The notes: generated from the sequence alone by a model not told the origin. DNA of 64,000 bases from Peribacillus simplex NBRC 15720 = DSM 1321 (GCF_002243645.1 NZ_CP017704.1:4668001-4732000), one strand, 5' to 3'. Counted from the stretch's first letter, positions 27,599-36,582 are shown. Program-made: numbers and translations.

Positions 27599-28582
27599 AT
27601 GAATTTTTCTATTATTCGTGTTGCGAGAACGATACTTAATGTAACAGATTTAGATAAATCAAGAGCCTTTTATGTGGATGCTTTAGGTTTTATTGAAACG
27701 GAGAGAACGAATGATCACATATATTTACGTGGTTTAGAGGAAGCGCATCATCACTCGCTTATCTTGCAAAAGGCAGAAAAGCCAAGCGTTGAAGCAATAG
27801 GATACAAGGTTGAAAAAGAGGAAGACCTTGAAGCATTGGAATCTTTCTTCCTGTCCAAGGGAATGAAAATGAAGTGGATGCAGGAAGGAACACAGCATGC
27901 ACTAGGTAAGTCGCTACGAGTTCAGGATATTTCAGGATTGCCAGTGGAATTTTTCAGCAAAATGGATAAAGCCGAGAGATTGCTGCAACGATTCGATTTG
28001 CATAGGGGTTCAAGGGTCCAAAGGATCGATCATGTGAATTGTTGTGTAACAAATGTGCAAAAAGCCTATGATTTTTATGTGAAAGAATTAGGTTTTGCCT
28101 GCTCGGAAGATACAGTGGATGAGTCGGGCCAATTATGGGCAACGTGGCTACATAGAAAGCAAACGGTCCATGACCAGGCATTCATGAACGGAATCGGTCC
28201 AAGACTTCATCATGTAGGCTTCTTTCTGCCTGACCCCCTTGCAATTATCCATGCCTGTGATGTACTGGCATCACTTGGATATGCACAGTCCATCGAACGC
28301 GGACCAGGAAGGCATGGCCTATCCAATGCATTCTTCCTATATTTAAGAGACCCGGACGGTCACAGGATCGAATTATACAATGGGGATTACTTAACATCTG
28401 ACCCGGATACCGAACCGATTCATTGGGATTTAAATGATCCAAGGCGTCAGACATTCTGGGGAGCCAAAGCTCCGGATTCATGGTTTGATGAGGCTTCTGC
28501 CGTTCTTGATATAATATCAGGTGAAGAAGTTACTTTCGAAGAACCGATTCTGGCAAAAAGCAAGCCTGAATTCATCATCTAA
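27599..28582 (+). CDS. hpaD: 3,4-dihydroxyphenylacetate 2,3-dioxygenase
   Basis: Extradiol meta-cleavage of homoprotocatechuate. A 327-residue two-module vicinal-oxygen-chelate enzyme like the Brevibacterium/Arthrobacter type HPCD. Metal ligands fit H145 (RIDHVN), H204 or H205 (RLHHVGF) and E258 (HRIELYNGDY), with N147 and H191 (TVHDQAF) at the acid-base positions. The metal (Fe or Mn) cannot be told from sequence. The start is ATG 27599 after GAAGGGGAG; the frame beginning at 27542 overlaps hpaE and is not used. Confidence 0.93.
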   Translation: MNFSIIRVARTILNVTDLDKSRAFYVDALGFIETERTNDHIYLRGLEEAHHHSLILQKAEKPSVEAIGYKVEKEEDLEALESFFLSKGMKMKWMQEGTQHALGKSLRVQDISGLPVEFFSKMDKAERLLQRFDLHRGSRVQRIDHVNCCVTNVQKAYDFYVKELGFACSEDTVDESGQLWATWLHRKQTVHDQAFMNGIGPRLHHVGFFLPDPLAIIHACDVLASLGYAQSIERGPGRHGLSNAFFLYLRDPDGHRIELYNGDYLTSDPDTEPIHWDLNDPRRQTFWGAKAPDSWFDEASAVLDIISGEEVTFEEPILAKSKPEFII

Positions 28583-28805
28583 AAAAGAAGCGAAATTTAG
28601 GATGAATGATCGAGCGTTTCGCAAAACCTACATTGACTCTCATGGTCATTTGGATAGGGCGATAGTGGATATATACCTGTTCCAAGACCTATTGCCGCTG
28701 TTTAAGGGAACAGAATTGGTGAATAGTTTAGGGAAAACTGCTGGATCAGGGAAGGTCAGTTTACTGAGTTTATAATGGTACCTTTCAAGAAGCAAAGGAA
28801 GGAAG

Positions 28806-29690
28806 ATGGATTTGGATATCATTCATGTTCAGCACCCACTTACCAGTATATATACAGCAGAAGCAGAACCGTGTGTGCTGGCTCTTGGATTTTTCGACGG
28901 AGTTCATCTAGGGCATCAAGAATTGATAAATCTAGCCAAAAGGATTGCTATACAGCAAGATTTGAAATTGGCAGCCATGACATTTTTTCCACATCCAAAG
29001 CAAATCATAGGAAACGATCAAACGCCCCACACATACATTACTCCTTTAGAGCAAAAAGCAAAAATAATGCAGGATTTAGGTGTAGAAACCTTGATAGTCG
29101 TGAACTTCGATTCCGCATTTGCCCATCTTTCACCTTCTGGTTTTATCGAGGATTATCTATGTGGATTTAATTGCAAACATGCCGTGGCTGGATTCGATTT
29201 CCGTTATGGGCATAAAGGGGAAGGAAATATGGAAACGCTGAAAATCGAAGGTAAGCGATTTTTTGAAGTGGCGGAAATGAATAAATTTGAAATTGATCAT
29301 GAAAAAGTAAGTTCCACTATGCTTAGAAACTTGATTGCGGATGGTCGGTTCGCAGATATCCCGTCATACCTTGGCACATATTTTGAAAGTCAAGGGACAA
29401 TCAATTTCAAGGATAATCAACACGTTCTAGTTACATTATCGGAAACATTCCCGTCACCCCCGCCAGGCGTTTATTTAATCGAAATTCAAAACGAAGGAAA
29501 TCCTTATGAGGGAATTGCCTATCAAACAATGGACGAATCCATTCAAGAGAATTGGCACTTACAGTTCAATGATTCTTTTCCCTTGGAAGGAAAGAAGATT
29601 CATATCAAATGGAAAAGTGAAAGTAAAATGAATTTGAACCAGTTGACGGATAAGCGAGCCAGGTCTATTTCGAAAGTGCACGCCTACTAA
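28806..29690 (+). CDS. RibF-like FAD synthetase with degenerate riboflavin-kinase half
   Basis: A 294-residue protein. Residues about 20-185 form an FMN adenylyltransferase domain with GFFDGVHLGHQ, TFFPHPKQII, AGFDFRYGHKGEG and VSSTMLRNLI, all standard in bacterial RibF. The C-terminal part (about 190-294) lacks the GxPTAN flavokinase motif, so it probably makes FAD from FMN only, or is regulatory. Its place between hpaD and the transporter suggests a dedicated supply of FAD for the FAD-dependent HpaB oxygenase. AAGGAAGG precedes ATG 28806. A separate housekeeping ribF is expected elsewhere (inference). Confidence 0.8.
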   Translation: MDLDIIHVQHPLTSIYTAEAEPCVLALGFFDGVHLGHQELINLAKRIAIQQDLKLAAMTFFPHPKQIIGNDQTPHTYITPLEQKAKIMQDLGVETLIVVNFDSAFAHLSPSGFIEDYLCGFNCKHAVAGFDFRYGHKGEGNMETLKIEGKRFFEVAEMNKFEIDHEKVSSTMLRNLIADGRFADIPSYLGTYFESQGTINFKDNQHVLVTLSETFPSPPPGVYLIEIQNEGNPYEGIAYQTMDESIQENWHLQFNDSFPLEGKKIHIKWKSESKMNLNQLTDKRARSISKVHAY

Positions 29691-29707
29691 AAGATATGGT
29701 TTGGGAC

Positions 29708-29745
29708 AGGGCAGCAGTGGGGACCTACTGCTGCCCTATCTTTAA
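29708..29745 (+). terminator. GC-rich hairpin after the RibF-like gene
   Basis: AGGGCAGCAGT (29708-29718) pairs perfectly with ACTGCTGCCCT (29727-29737), followed by ATCTTTA. The short T-run makes it a weaker terminator candidate. Confidence 0.6.
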
Positions 29746-29906
29746 GCGTCATCGGTTAGACAAAAGGATTACGGAAAGCTTAGGGAATGGGCTTTAGATC
29801 CTCTTTGTGCAGATGAGTTTGTTTGGATTTTGGGATGGAGGGGGATATGTGCCATTGAATAAAGTACCGTCCTTGGAAAAATAAATACCAGAAGAGGTGT
29901 GAAGTG

Positions 29907-30245
29907 ATGGTTCAGTTGGACAAAAACCTTGAAGAATCGGAACAAACTAATCTAGTGGATTATGAAAAGATTGTTGCCTCCAAAGAGTTTCAGAATATGC
30001 TTTCCGATAAAAAGAAATTCGTCATCCCTTTTACGATTTTCTTTATGGGATATTCCCTGCTTTTGCCCTTCTTAGTTTTTTACACAGATATCCTGGAACA
30101 CCCATTCATTGGTGACATAACATGGGCGTGGGTGTACGGTGTTTCCATTACGGTTATGTCTGTATGGGTTTGCAGCATATATGTAAGGAAATCAGAAAGA
30201 ATCGATGAACAAATAAAAGAAATCATCGAGAAAGAAGGGCTTTGA
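29907..30245 (+). CDS. DUF485 membrane protein, partner of the symporter
   Basis: A 112-residue protein with two membrane helices (about 40-62 and 73-95) and a charged cytosolic C-terminal helix. It matches DUF485 proteins (YwcB/YjcH type), which almost always precede ActP-like sodium:solute symporters. It lies 3 bp before the symporter gene, indicating a joint function. I chose ATG 29907 over GTG 29904 on the spacing from GAGGTG. Confidence 0.85.
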   Translation: MVQLDKNLEESEQTNLVDYEKIVASKEFQNMLSDKKKFVIPFTIFFMGYSLLLPFLVFYTDILEHPFIGDITWAWVYGVSITVMSVWVCSIYVRKSERIDEQIKEIIEKEGL

Positions 30246-30248
30246 AAC

Positions 30249-31814
30249 ATGAATTGGACAGTTATTATTCTCTTTGCGCTAATGTCGATAGGTACCCTTT
30301 TCATCACGTATTTCGCTTCCAAAAAAACTAAAACGGCAGGCTCTTTTTATACGGCTGGAGGCGGGTTGACCGCTAGGCAAAATGGACTTGCATTGGCCGG
30401 GGATTTTATGTCGGCTTCCACGTTTTTAGGGTTGATTGGAGCATTTTCCTTAACGGGGTATGATGGATTTTTTCTGATGTATGGAGCACTTGTTTCATTT
30501 CTTGTCGTGTTATTCTTAGTAGCAGAACCTTTAAGGAACTTAGGGAAATACACATTGGCTGATATGGTGACTACAAGGTTTAAATATAAACAGGTCCGGG
30601 GAGTGACCGCTTTTAATACCCTGGTGATATCAGTCATGTACATGCTGGGTCAACTTGTTGCAGCAGGTGCTTTATTTAAATTGCTTTTAGACATCCCATA
30701 TAATACCTCTGTCATCATCGTAGGTATTGCAATGTTGGTATTTGTTCTATTTGGGGGGATGACTGCGACGAGCTGGGTGCAGATCATTAAAGCCATCTTG
30801 CTGATTGGCGGAGTGTTTATATTATTCATGATCGTCATGTGGAAGTTGAATTTTAGTTTCATTGGAATTTTCACGGATATGAAAACAGCGACACCCATGG
30901 GTGCAGATTACCTGAAGGCAGGTATTAAATATGCCAGTGGGTGGGATGCAGCGTCCTTGTCACTCGGCCTAATACTGGGAACGGCAGGTCTACCGCACAT
31001 TTTAATACGTTTTTTGACTGTCCCGAATGCAAGAGTGGCAAGAAAGTCGGTTGTTTGGGTGATGTGGATTATGGGTGCTTTTCATATCATGGTCATTTTT
31101 CTTGGATTCGGTGCTGCGAAGTTGGTTGGAACATCGAATATCATGGCTGCTAATCCAGCAGGTAACATGGCTGCACCTTTATTGGCCCAACTTGTGGGCG
31201 GGGACATCTTATTCGCCTTTATTGCGGCGGTTTCCTTTGCAACGATACTCGCAGTTGTTGCGGGAATCGTTTTAACAGGTGCTACGGCATTTTCACATGA
31301 TTTTTATAATGAAATATTAAAAGATGGAAAAGCGACGGAAAAACAGCAAATGACGATGGCTAGATGGGCCTCCATTGGTGTGACTGCACTTGCGATCGTT
31401 TTATCATTAGGCCTGCAGGAATTCAATGTAGCGTTTCTGGCATCGATTGCCTTTACATTGGCCGCTAGTTCGAATTTGCCAGTCATCCTTCTTACAATCT
31501 ATTGGAAAAAATTCAATAAAACCGGTGCAATAGTCGGTATGATGACAGGTCTTTTTGGTACACTTTTGCTAGTAGCACTAAGTCCGAATGTCTGGAACCC
31601 GGTCCCCGGAGCAACCATTATGACAGGTGACCCGATTTTCCCTTTAAATTCACCAGGAATAGTATCCATCCCGCTTGGGTTCCTCGCATGCTATTTAGGT
31701 GCCATGTTCGGTAACCGCAGGACAGGTTTGAAAACGGTTACAAAAGACAATTATAATGAAATCCTCGTAAAGTCCAATACCGGTCATGATGTTAAGGGTG
31801 TTTTGCGACATTGA
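30249..31814 (+). CDS. Sodium:solute symporter (ActP/PaaL-like), probable aromatic acid uptake
   Basis: A 521-residue SSS-family transporter with about 13 membrane helices. Family marks include FYTAGGGLTARQNGLALAGDFMSASTFLGL near the N terminus and GTAGLPHILIRFLTVPNARVARKS in the middle. Acetate permease ActP and phenylacetate permease PaaL belong to this group. Because the gene is embedded in the 4-hydroxyphenylacetate island, that acid or a close relative is the likely substrate (inference). GAAGGG precedes ATG 30249. The pair with DUF485 is probably co-transcribed and ends at the shared terminator. Confidence 0.85.
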   Translation: MNWTVIILFALMSIGTLFITYFASKKTKTAGSFYTAGGGLTARQNGLALAGDFMSASTFLGLIGAFSLTGYDGFFLMYGALVSFLVVLFLVAEPLRNLGKYTLADMVTTRFKYKQVRGVTAFNTLVISVMYMLGQLVAAGALFKLLLDIPYNTSVIIVGIAMLVFVLFGGMTATSWVQIIKAILLIGGVFILFMIVMWKLNFSFIGIFTDMKTATPMGADYLKAGIKYASGWDAASLSLGLILGTAGLPHILIRFLTVPNARVARKSVVWVMWIMGAFHIMVIFLGFGAAKLVGTSNIMAANPAGNMAAPLLAQLVGGDILFAFIAAVSFATILAVVAGIVLTGATAFSHDFYNEILKDGKATEKQQMTMARWASIGVTALAIVLSLGLQEFNVAFLASIAFTLAASSNLPVILLTIYWKKFNKTGAIVGMMTGLFGTLLLVALSPNVWNPVPGATIMTGDPIFPLNSPGIVSIPLGFLACYLGAMFGNRRTGLKTVTKDNYNEILVKSNTGHDVKGVLRH

Positions 31815-31874
31815 ATGGTGTAAAGGCATGCCAGTAAATAATGCGCAGGTCATCGGGTAAATGAGAATTGATCG

Positions 31875-31909
31875 AAAAAGCAGCCATCTACTGATAGGTT
31901 GCTTTTTTC
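31875..31909. terminator. Bidirectional terminator between symporter and lysR
   Basis: AAAAAGCAGCC (31875-31885) pairs with GGTTGCTTTTT (31897-31907) with one wobble. A and T tracts on both sides suit two convergent genes. Confidence 0.8.
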
Positions 31910-31997
31910 TTTTCATTGGGATTAAGAAATTCAAACAAACACCAGAAATTATTAGAAAGAGGTACAGATGCAATAATATTCAAGTATAACTGGCCAT

Positions 31998-32867
31998 TCA
32001 TTCTGAAAATGTTTCTAGAAATTTGACGGCGCCTTTGGAAAGATAGCGTTCTTCGAGCCAAATAAGGGCGGCTTCCGATTGTACTTCACAATCTATCAAT
32101 TCGACTATTTTTATACCCTGGGTTGAAAACGATTTGGATGTGGTACGTGGCATGATGGTAGCGCCTATTCCTTCCTTCACTAAAGATAATATCATTGCAG
32201 CATCAGGACATTCACATACAATCGTAGGTTCAAATCCATGTCTGAAGCATTCATCTACTATAAGTTCATAAGTACCTTGACCGCTTACCCTATGCAGCAA
32301 TAAGAGGGGAAATTCCTTAATTTGTTTAAATTCGATGGAGTCTGGGATATCCCAATCTTTTGGGGTGACAAGCACAAAATCTTCCGGCGGAAGGTTAAGC
32401 GATGAGAACTGCTTACCGTTAATTGGAAGCCGTACAATGGCCAACTCGATTTCCCTGTTTATTAAGCCTTCCGTCAAACGGAATGTATCACCTTCCATTA
32501 ACTTGAAGCGTATTTCAGGGTATTTTACTCTAAAGGTTCTCATCCTTTGCGGAATGTAAGAAAAGCAAGTTTTTACTGACCCAATGGAAAGAGTGCCCTT
32601 TACCCCTTTACTGACTTCCTTCACTTCCAGAAGTGTTTCTTCAAACTGATTCAATAGGGCTTCAGCTTTTTTATATAGGACCTTGCCCGTTTCAGTGAGT
32701 TCAAGTCTCTTTCCATTCCGATCGAAAAGTTTTTCACCGATTTCCATTTCCATTAATTTAAGTTGCTGGCTAAGAGGCGGTTGAGCCATATGTAATTTTT
32801 TTGCGGCTTTGGTAACTTGTTCTTCCTGAACGATTGTCACAAAATATTTTAACTGCCGTATGTCCAT
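31998..32867 (-). CDS. LysR-family regulator divergent from hpaB
   Basis: A 289-residue regulator with an N-terminal helix-turn-helix (1-60; DIRQLKYFVTIVQEEQVTKAAKKLHMAQPPLSQQL pattern in pieces) and a periplasmic-binding-like effector domain (about 90-289). It is transcribed away from hpaB1 with a 162-bp shared region, the standard layout for a LysR activator of its neighbour. I chose the ATG at 32867, since GAGGTG lies 7 nt upstream; the longer frame to 32885 overlaps this site. The effector is unknown, most likely 4-hydroxyphenylacetate or a product of it. Confidence 0.9.
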   Translation of the reverse strand: MDIRQLKYFVTIVQEEQVTKAAKKLHMAQPPLSQQLKLMEMEIGEKLFDRNGKRLELTETGKVLYKKAEALLNQFEETLLEVKEVSKGVKGTLSIGSVKTCFSYIPQRMRTFRVKYPEIRFKLMEGDTFRLTEGLINREIELAIVRLPINGKQFSSLNLPPEDFVLVTPKDWDIPDSIEFKQIKEFPLLLLHRVSGQGTYELIVDECFRHGFEPTIVCECPDAAMILSLVKEGIGATIMPRTTSKSFSTQGIKIVELIDCEVQSEAALIWLEERYLSKGAVKFLETFSE

Positions 32868-32932
32868 TTTATACACCTCATACATATGATTTACATATAC
32901 ATATTGAATTTATTAAGTATTTTATATATATC

Positions 32933-32956
32933 ATAACACATGGTATATTTTGTTAT
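32933..32956. promoter_or_regulatory. Candidate LysR binding site
   Basis: ATAACA (32933-32938), 12 nt, TGTTAT (32951-32956): an inverted repeat of the size and spacing typical of LysR recognition sites, in the lysR-hpaB1 divergent region. Confidence 0.45.
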
Positions 32957-32986
32957 ATGAATTAATTCAATATTTTGAATTTTATT

Positions 32987-33000
32987 TGTAAGCGCTTCAT
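32987..33000 (+). promoter_or_regulatory. Catabolite responsive element-like site before hpaB1
   Basis: TGTAAGCGCTTCAT matches TGWAARCGYTWNCW with one mismatch near the 3' end. It lies 30 bp upstream of hpaB1, where bound CcpA could block transcription. Confidence 0.4.
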
Positions 33001-33029
33001 TTATATTGATACCAAAGGGGGATGCAGTC

Positions 33030-34502
33030 ATGCCGGCAAAAACAGGTAAAGAATATATCGATAGGGTAGACAAAGCAAAGGCGAATGTATGGATCAATGG
33101 GGAGCAAGTAAAAGATAGGATCAGTCAACACCCAGCTTTTAAAGGGGTCATGAAAACACAGGCCGAATTATATGATCTACAGCATGATTCCGCGAAAAAT
33201 GAAATCATGACTTATATTTCACCAACTTCAAACGAAAGAGTAGGGACCTCATTCATGCAGCCGCGGACTAAGGAAGACCTTGAAAAAAGGAGGAAAATGA
33301 TTCAAGAATGGGCAAGACATAATAATGGAATGATGGGACGTTCCCCTGACTATATCAACAGTGGGATGATGGCGTACGGTACTGCAGCTGATATGTTTGG
33401 CACTCAGGATTCCGCATTTGCTAAAAATATGAAAGATTATTATGAGCTCTGCCGGGAAAAGGATTTGTCGCTGACACATACCCTGATTCAGCCCCAGGTT
33501 AATAGGGGAGTCAGTGCCGCAAAGCTTCCTGACCCTTACATCGCTGCACGGATTGCTGGCAAGAATTCAGAAGGGCTTATTATAAAGGGAGCCAGATTAT
33601 TAGCTACGCAAGGAGGAATAACGGATGAAATCATGGTTTTCCCTTCAACATTGCTTAAACAATCAGAAGAAGAAAACCCTTATGCATTCGCATTCTCCAT
33701 ACCAAATAATACACCGGGGTTGAAATTCATCTGTCGTGAATCATTCGACTATGGCAAATCACATTTTGACCATCCACTTGGTTCACGATTTGAGGAAATG
33801 GATACGATTATCGTTTTTGATGATGTAGTCGTTCCTTGGAATCGGGTATTTGCATATGGGGATGTCGGCATTTGCAACCAGGCTTATAATGAAAGCAATG
33901 CAGTTGTTCATATGACCCATCAGGTGGTATCGAAGAATATCGCAAAAACCGAGTTCATTCTGGGGATTTTGCAACTAATGGTGGAAACCATCAATATTGG
34001 GCAATACCAGCATGTTCAGGAGAAAATCTCGGAAGTCATCATAGCGCTTGAAACGGTAAAGGCTTTCATTATAGCTTCGGAGGCAAACGCGAAAGTGGAT
34101 AAGTGGGGAATGATGACACCTGATTTCACACCGTTAAACATTGCCCGTAATTATTATCCGAAGATTTACCCTAGATTCAGTGAAATAATGCAGCAGCTTG
34201 GAGCTAGTGGCTTAATGGCGATACCAAATGAAGCCGATTTCAATTCGGAGCTTCGACCGGATTTGGATAAATATCTTCAAGCCGCGAATGGTGGAGCCTA
34301 TGACAGGGTTAAATTGTATCGTCTCGCATGGGATGTATGCATGAGTTCATTTGGATCCAGGCAAACGCTGTACGAAAGATTCTTTTTTGGGGATCCGGTC
34401 CGTATGGCAAGCGCTTTATATAACGGCTATGATAAACAGGAATATGTGGACCGTGTCAAGGAGTTCTTGAACCGTACTGAAAACCTTGCAGAAATCAACT
34501 GA
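33030..34502 (+). CDS. hpaB: 4-hydroxyphenylacetate 3-monooxygenase, oxygenase component
   Basis: FADH2-dependent ortho-hydroxylation of 4-hydroxyphenylacetate to 3,4-dihydroxyphenylacetate, the entry step. The 490-residue length is normal for the Geobacillus/Thermus type. Conserved family stretches: GRSPDYINSGMMAYGTAADMFG, the FDDVVVPWNRVFAYGD flavin region, and SSFGSRQTLYERFFFGDPVRMA at the C terminus. ATG 33030 follows AAAGGGGGA; the frame from 33006 is not used. It needs reduced FAD from a flavin reductase (HpaC), which is not in this window. Confidence 0.92.
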   Translation: MPAKTGKEYIDRVDKAKANVWINGEQVKDRISQHPAFKGVMKTQAELYDLQHDSAKNEIMTYISPTSNERVGTSFMQPRTKEDLEKRRKMIQEWARHNNGMMGRSPDYINSGMMAYGTAADMFGTQDSAFAKNMKDYYELCREKDLSLTHTLIQPQVNRGVSAAKLPDPYIAARIAGKNSEGLIIKGARLLATQGGITDEIMVFPSTLLKQSEEENPYAFAFSIPNNTPGLKFICRESFDYGKSHFDHPLGSRFEEMDTIIVFDDVVVPWNRVFAYGDVGICNQAYNESNAVVHMTHQVVSKNIAKTEFILGILQLMVETINIGQYQHVQEKISEVIIALETVKAFIIASEANAKVDKWGMMTPDFTPLNIARNYYPKIYPRFSEIMQQLGASGLMAIPNEADFNSELRPDLDKYLQAANGGAYDRVKLYRLAWDVCMSSFGSRQTLYERFFFGDPVRMASALYNGYDKQEYVDRVKEFLNRTENLAEIN

Positions 34503-34524
34503 GCTCGGTAGGCAAAACATTTTA

Positions 34525-34563
34525 ATTTAAAGGCCTTCCCGATAATGAGGAAGGCCTTTAAAT
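34525..34563. terminator. Bidirectional terminator between hpaB and hpaF
   Basis: ATTTAAAGGCCTTCC (34525-34539) and GGAAGGCCTTTAAAT (34549-34563) form a perfect 15-bp stem between convergent genes. Confidence 0.85.
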
Positions 34564-34575
34564 ATGAAATATTGT

Positions 34576-34962
34576 TCATTTATTATATCGATCATGGATA
34601 TTATTCTTTTTATATGTGCCAAAATCACTGAATTCCGTAAGTTCCATGGAGAGGGCAAGATATCTTTTTGAAAAGAGGGATGCCAAATGGGATTCCATCG
34701 TTTCGAAAAGTTGGTCACATACTTTGGTTTTATCACTGTCCTGGCGTCCAGCGCCAATTTTTAGTACGGCATGAACAAAGGCATCATCCCCTGTACCATC
34801 GGCAACACGATAATGCTTCAATTCAATGGCCCGGGATCGAATTCCGCCAATTGGAAAGATGGAAGGATAGGATATCAGTACATCATTCACCTTCCTTAAT
34901 AAGCCGTCAATCTGGATTTCATCTTTGATATTATCCGTATATTCAATAATAATATGAGGCAT
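34576..34962 (-). CDS. hpaF: 5-carboxymethyl-2-hydroxymuconate delta-isomerase
   Basis: A 128-residue tautomerase of the CHMI family. Like E. coli HpaF it begins Met-Pro-His, so that Pro becomes the catalytic N terminus. It then has FPIGGIRSRA, the FVHAVLKIGAGR strand and a C-terminal NNIHDRY near the active site. GGAAGGG precedes the ATG at 34962. It is the last gene of the minus-strand operon hpaG1-hpaG2-hpaF, 17 bp after hpaG2. Confidence 0.92.
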   Translation of the reverse strand: MPHIIIEYTDNIKDEIQIDGLLRKVNDVLISYPSIFPIGGIRSRAIELKHYRVADGTGDDAFVHAVLKIGAGRQDSDKTKVCDQLFETMESHLASLFSKRYLALSMELTEFSDFGTYKKNNIHDRYNK

Positions 34963-34979
34963 GTGATTAGTCCCTTCCG

Positions 34980-35768
34980 TTAATTATGGATTTTTAGGTG
35001 CGGCCGATCCCCGCCTTCAGTAAATATATCGTCACCGACTATTGTGCTAACAAGTTTCCCGATACCTTCAATTTCAGTGATGATTTCATCGCCTTCAGCA
35101 GTATCCGCCAATCCCTCAGGTGTGCCTGTCAATATGATATCGCCTGGCCTCAATGTCATGAAGCTGCTGAAATATTCAATTAAATCTGCAATGCCGAAAA
35201 TCATGTCTTTCGTGTTACCTTGCTGAGTCAATTTTCCGTTGACGTAAGTTTTAATGGCAAGATTCGAAGGATCTGGAATATCTTCGGCATCGACTAACCA
35301 AGGACCAATGGGGGTGCAGGTATCGCGATTTTTGACCTTTAAGTTTGGTCGGTAGTAATTCTCCAGATAATCCCGTATTGCATAATCATTTGCAATCGTA
35401 TATCCACTTACATACTTATAGGCTTCTTCCTTTTTTATGTTTTTCGCCTTTTTACCTATGACGACTGCCAGTTCACATTCATAATGCATATAAGCTGCAT
35501 CAGCAGGCCGCCTTGTCTGCCCCCGGTGGCCGATAAAGGTATTGGGACCTTTTAAGAACGCAAGGGGTTCTTCCGGGGCTTTAAAAGCAAGCTCCTTCGC
35601 ATGGTCTGCATAATTCAGGCCAAGCGCGAAGACAGTTCGTGGTTCCACCGGGGGAAGCCAGACAACATCCAGCTCATTGACAATCCGGCCATCCGCCAAT
35701 TTGAGCTGGCCATAATATTCACTTGCTGGATGTACGGCACCTGCATAGGCTACACGTGCTCTCTTCAT
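34980..35768 (-). CDS. hpaG2: 5-oxopent-3-ene-1,2,5-tricarboxylate decarboxylase subunit (HpaG C-terminal half equivalent)
   Basis: A 262-residue fumarylacetoacetate-hydrolase-fold enzyme corresponding to the C-terminal half of E. coli HpaG: FALGLNYADHAKEL, the metal-binding YECELAVVIGK (two Glu) and NDYAIRDYLENYYRPNLKVK are nearly the same. Metal ligands are intact, so this is the decarboxylase half. Its ATG overlaps the hpaG1 stop by 4 bp (ATGA), showing tight coupling with its partner subunit. Confidence 0.9.
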   Translation of the reverse strand: MKRARVAYAGAVHPASEYYGQLKLADGRIVNELDVVWLPPVEPRTVFALGLNYADHAKELAFKAPEEPLAFLKGPNTFIGHRGQTRRPADAAYMHYECELAVVIGKKAKNIKKEEAYKYVSGYTIANDYAIRDYLENYYRPNLKVKNRDTCTPIGPWLVDAEDIPDPSNLAIKTYVNGKLTQQGNTKDMIFGIADLIEYFSSFMTLRPGDIILTGTPEGLADTAEGDEIITEIEGIGKLVSTIVGDDIFTEGGDRPHLKIHN

Positions 35769-36553
35769 AAAATCCCCTCCAGTGATAGTTTTTCCTCGGA
35801 AATGATAGTATTTTCCAAATGCCCGATTTCGTCTATTTCTATTCTGACATGATCATTGGCTTTTGCCAGCGGTGCATTCTCTGGAACTCCAACTAGAAGG
35901 ACGTCACCCGTACTCAAAGTCATGAAGTCTGTTACATCCTCAATAAGTCGGGATATGGAGCGAATTAGATTTGAAGTTGAATTTTCTTGCTTTAGCTCTC
36001 CATTTATATATACACGGATTCCTAAAGAATCGGGGTTGGAGATGGATTCCTTGGATACGACCCATGGACCGATCGGGCAAAATCCATCACGGGCTTTATG
36101 GCGGATAGCAGGACGGAAAACGCTTTCATGTGGAACGCTAATATCATTGGCGATCGTAAAACCTTCTATATAATCCAATGCATGTTCTTTCTTGACTCTT
36201 GTGGCCGTTTTACTGATTACTATTGCAAGTGCGGCCCCGATTTCCAATTCAGGTATGCCGTTTGGAAGGGGAACTGGATTTGAAAAAGAAGAAAACGTGT
36301 TTCTAGGTTTAATATATAGGATCGGCCCTTTAGGAGGTTCATTATAAGGAGGATGGTCGATCTTTCCCTTCAATGCTTCCAATGATCCTTTATAGTTTAA
36401 TAATGTTCCATATACCGTTCCTGAAATAGGGTTATCCAAATTGATTTGTGATACCTCATACTTATCACCGTTCATTAATATATAGCGGTTCGACAGTATT
36501 TCCATTTCTTCCGAATAATCTGACTTTTTGAGTTTCACTCTTGCTTTTGCCAT
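35765..36553 (-). CDS. hpaG1: 2-hydroxyhepta-2,4-diene-1,7-dioate isomerase subunit (HpaG N-terminal half equivalent)
   Basis: A 262-residue FAH-fold protein corresponding to the N-terminal half of E. coli HpaG: ILYIKPRNTF, AIVISKTATRVKKEHALDYIEGF, ANDISVPHESVFRPAI and ARDGFCPIGP. The paired metal-binding Glu of the other half are absent here, as they are in the E. coli N-terminal half. I chose the ATG at 36553, since AAGGGGTGA lies 6 nt before it; a GTG at 36559 abuts that site. It is first of the hpaG1-hpaG2-hpaF operon, whose promoter is overlapped by the GntR operator. Confidence 0.9.
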   Translation of the reverse strand: MAKARVKLKKSDYSEEMEILSNRYILMNGDKYEVSQINLDNPISGTVYGTLLNYKGSLEALKGKIDHPPYNEPPKGPILYIKPRNTFSSFSNPVPLPNGIPELEIGAALAIVISKTATRVKKEHALDYIEGFTIANDISVPHESVFRPAIRHKARDGFCPIGPWVVSKESISNPDSLGIRVYINGELKQENSTSNLIRSISRLIEDVTDFMTLSTGDVLLVGVPENAPLAKANDHVRIEIDEIGHLENTIISEEKLSLEGIL

Positions 36554-36582
36554 GGACACTCACCCCTTGATTTTATTAATAA

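Noticed and set aside
28602-28775. A 57-codon frame between hpaD and the RibF-like gene
   Set aside because: No convincing ribosome site and no family resemblance; it lies in a gap that can be a leader.
34980-36553. One of the two FAH-fold genes acting as the HpaH hydratase
   Set aside because: They align in order with the two halves of HpaG, including KPRNT and RDGFCPIG in one and the YECEL metal site in the other; no third FAH-fold gene is present.
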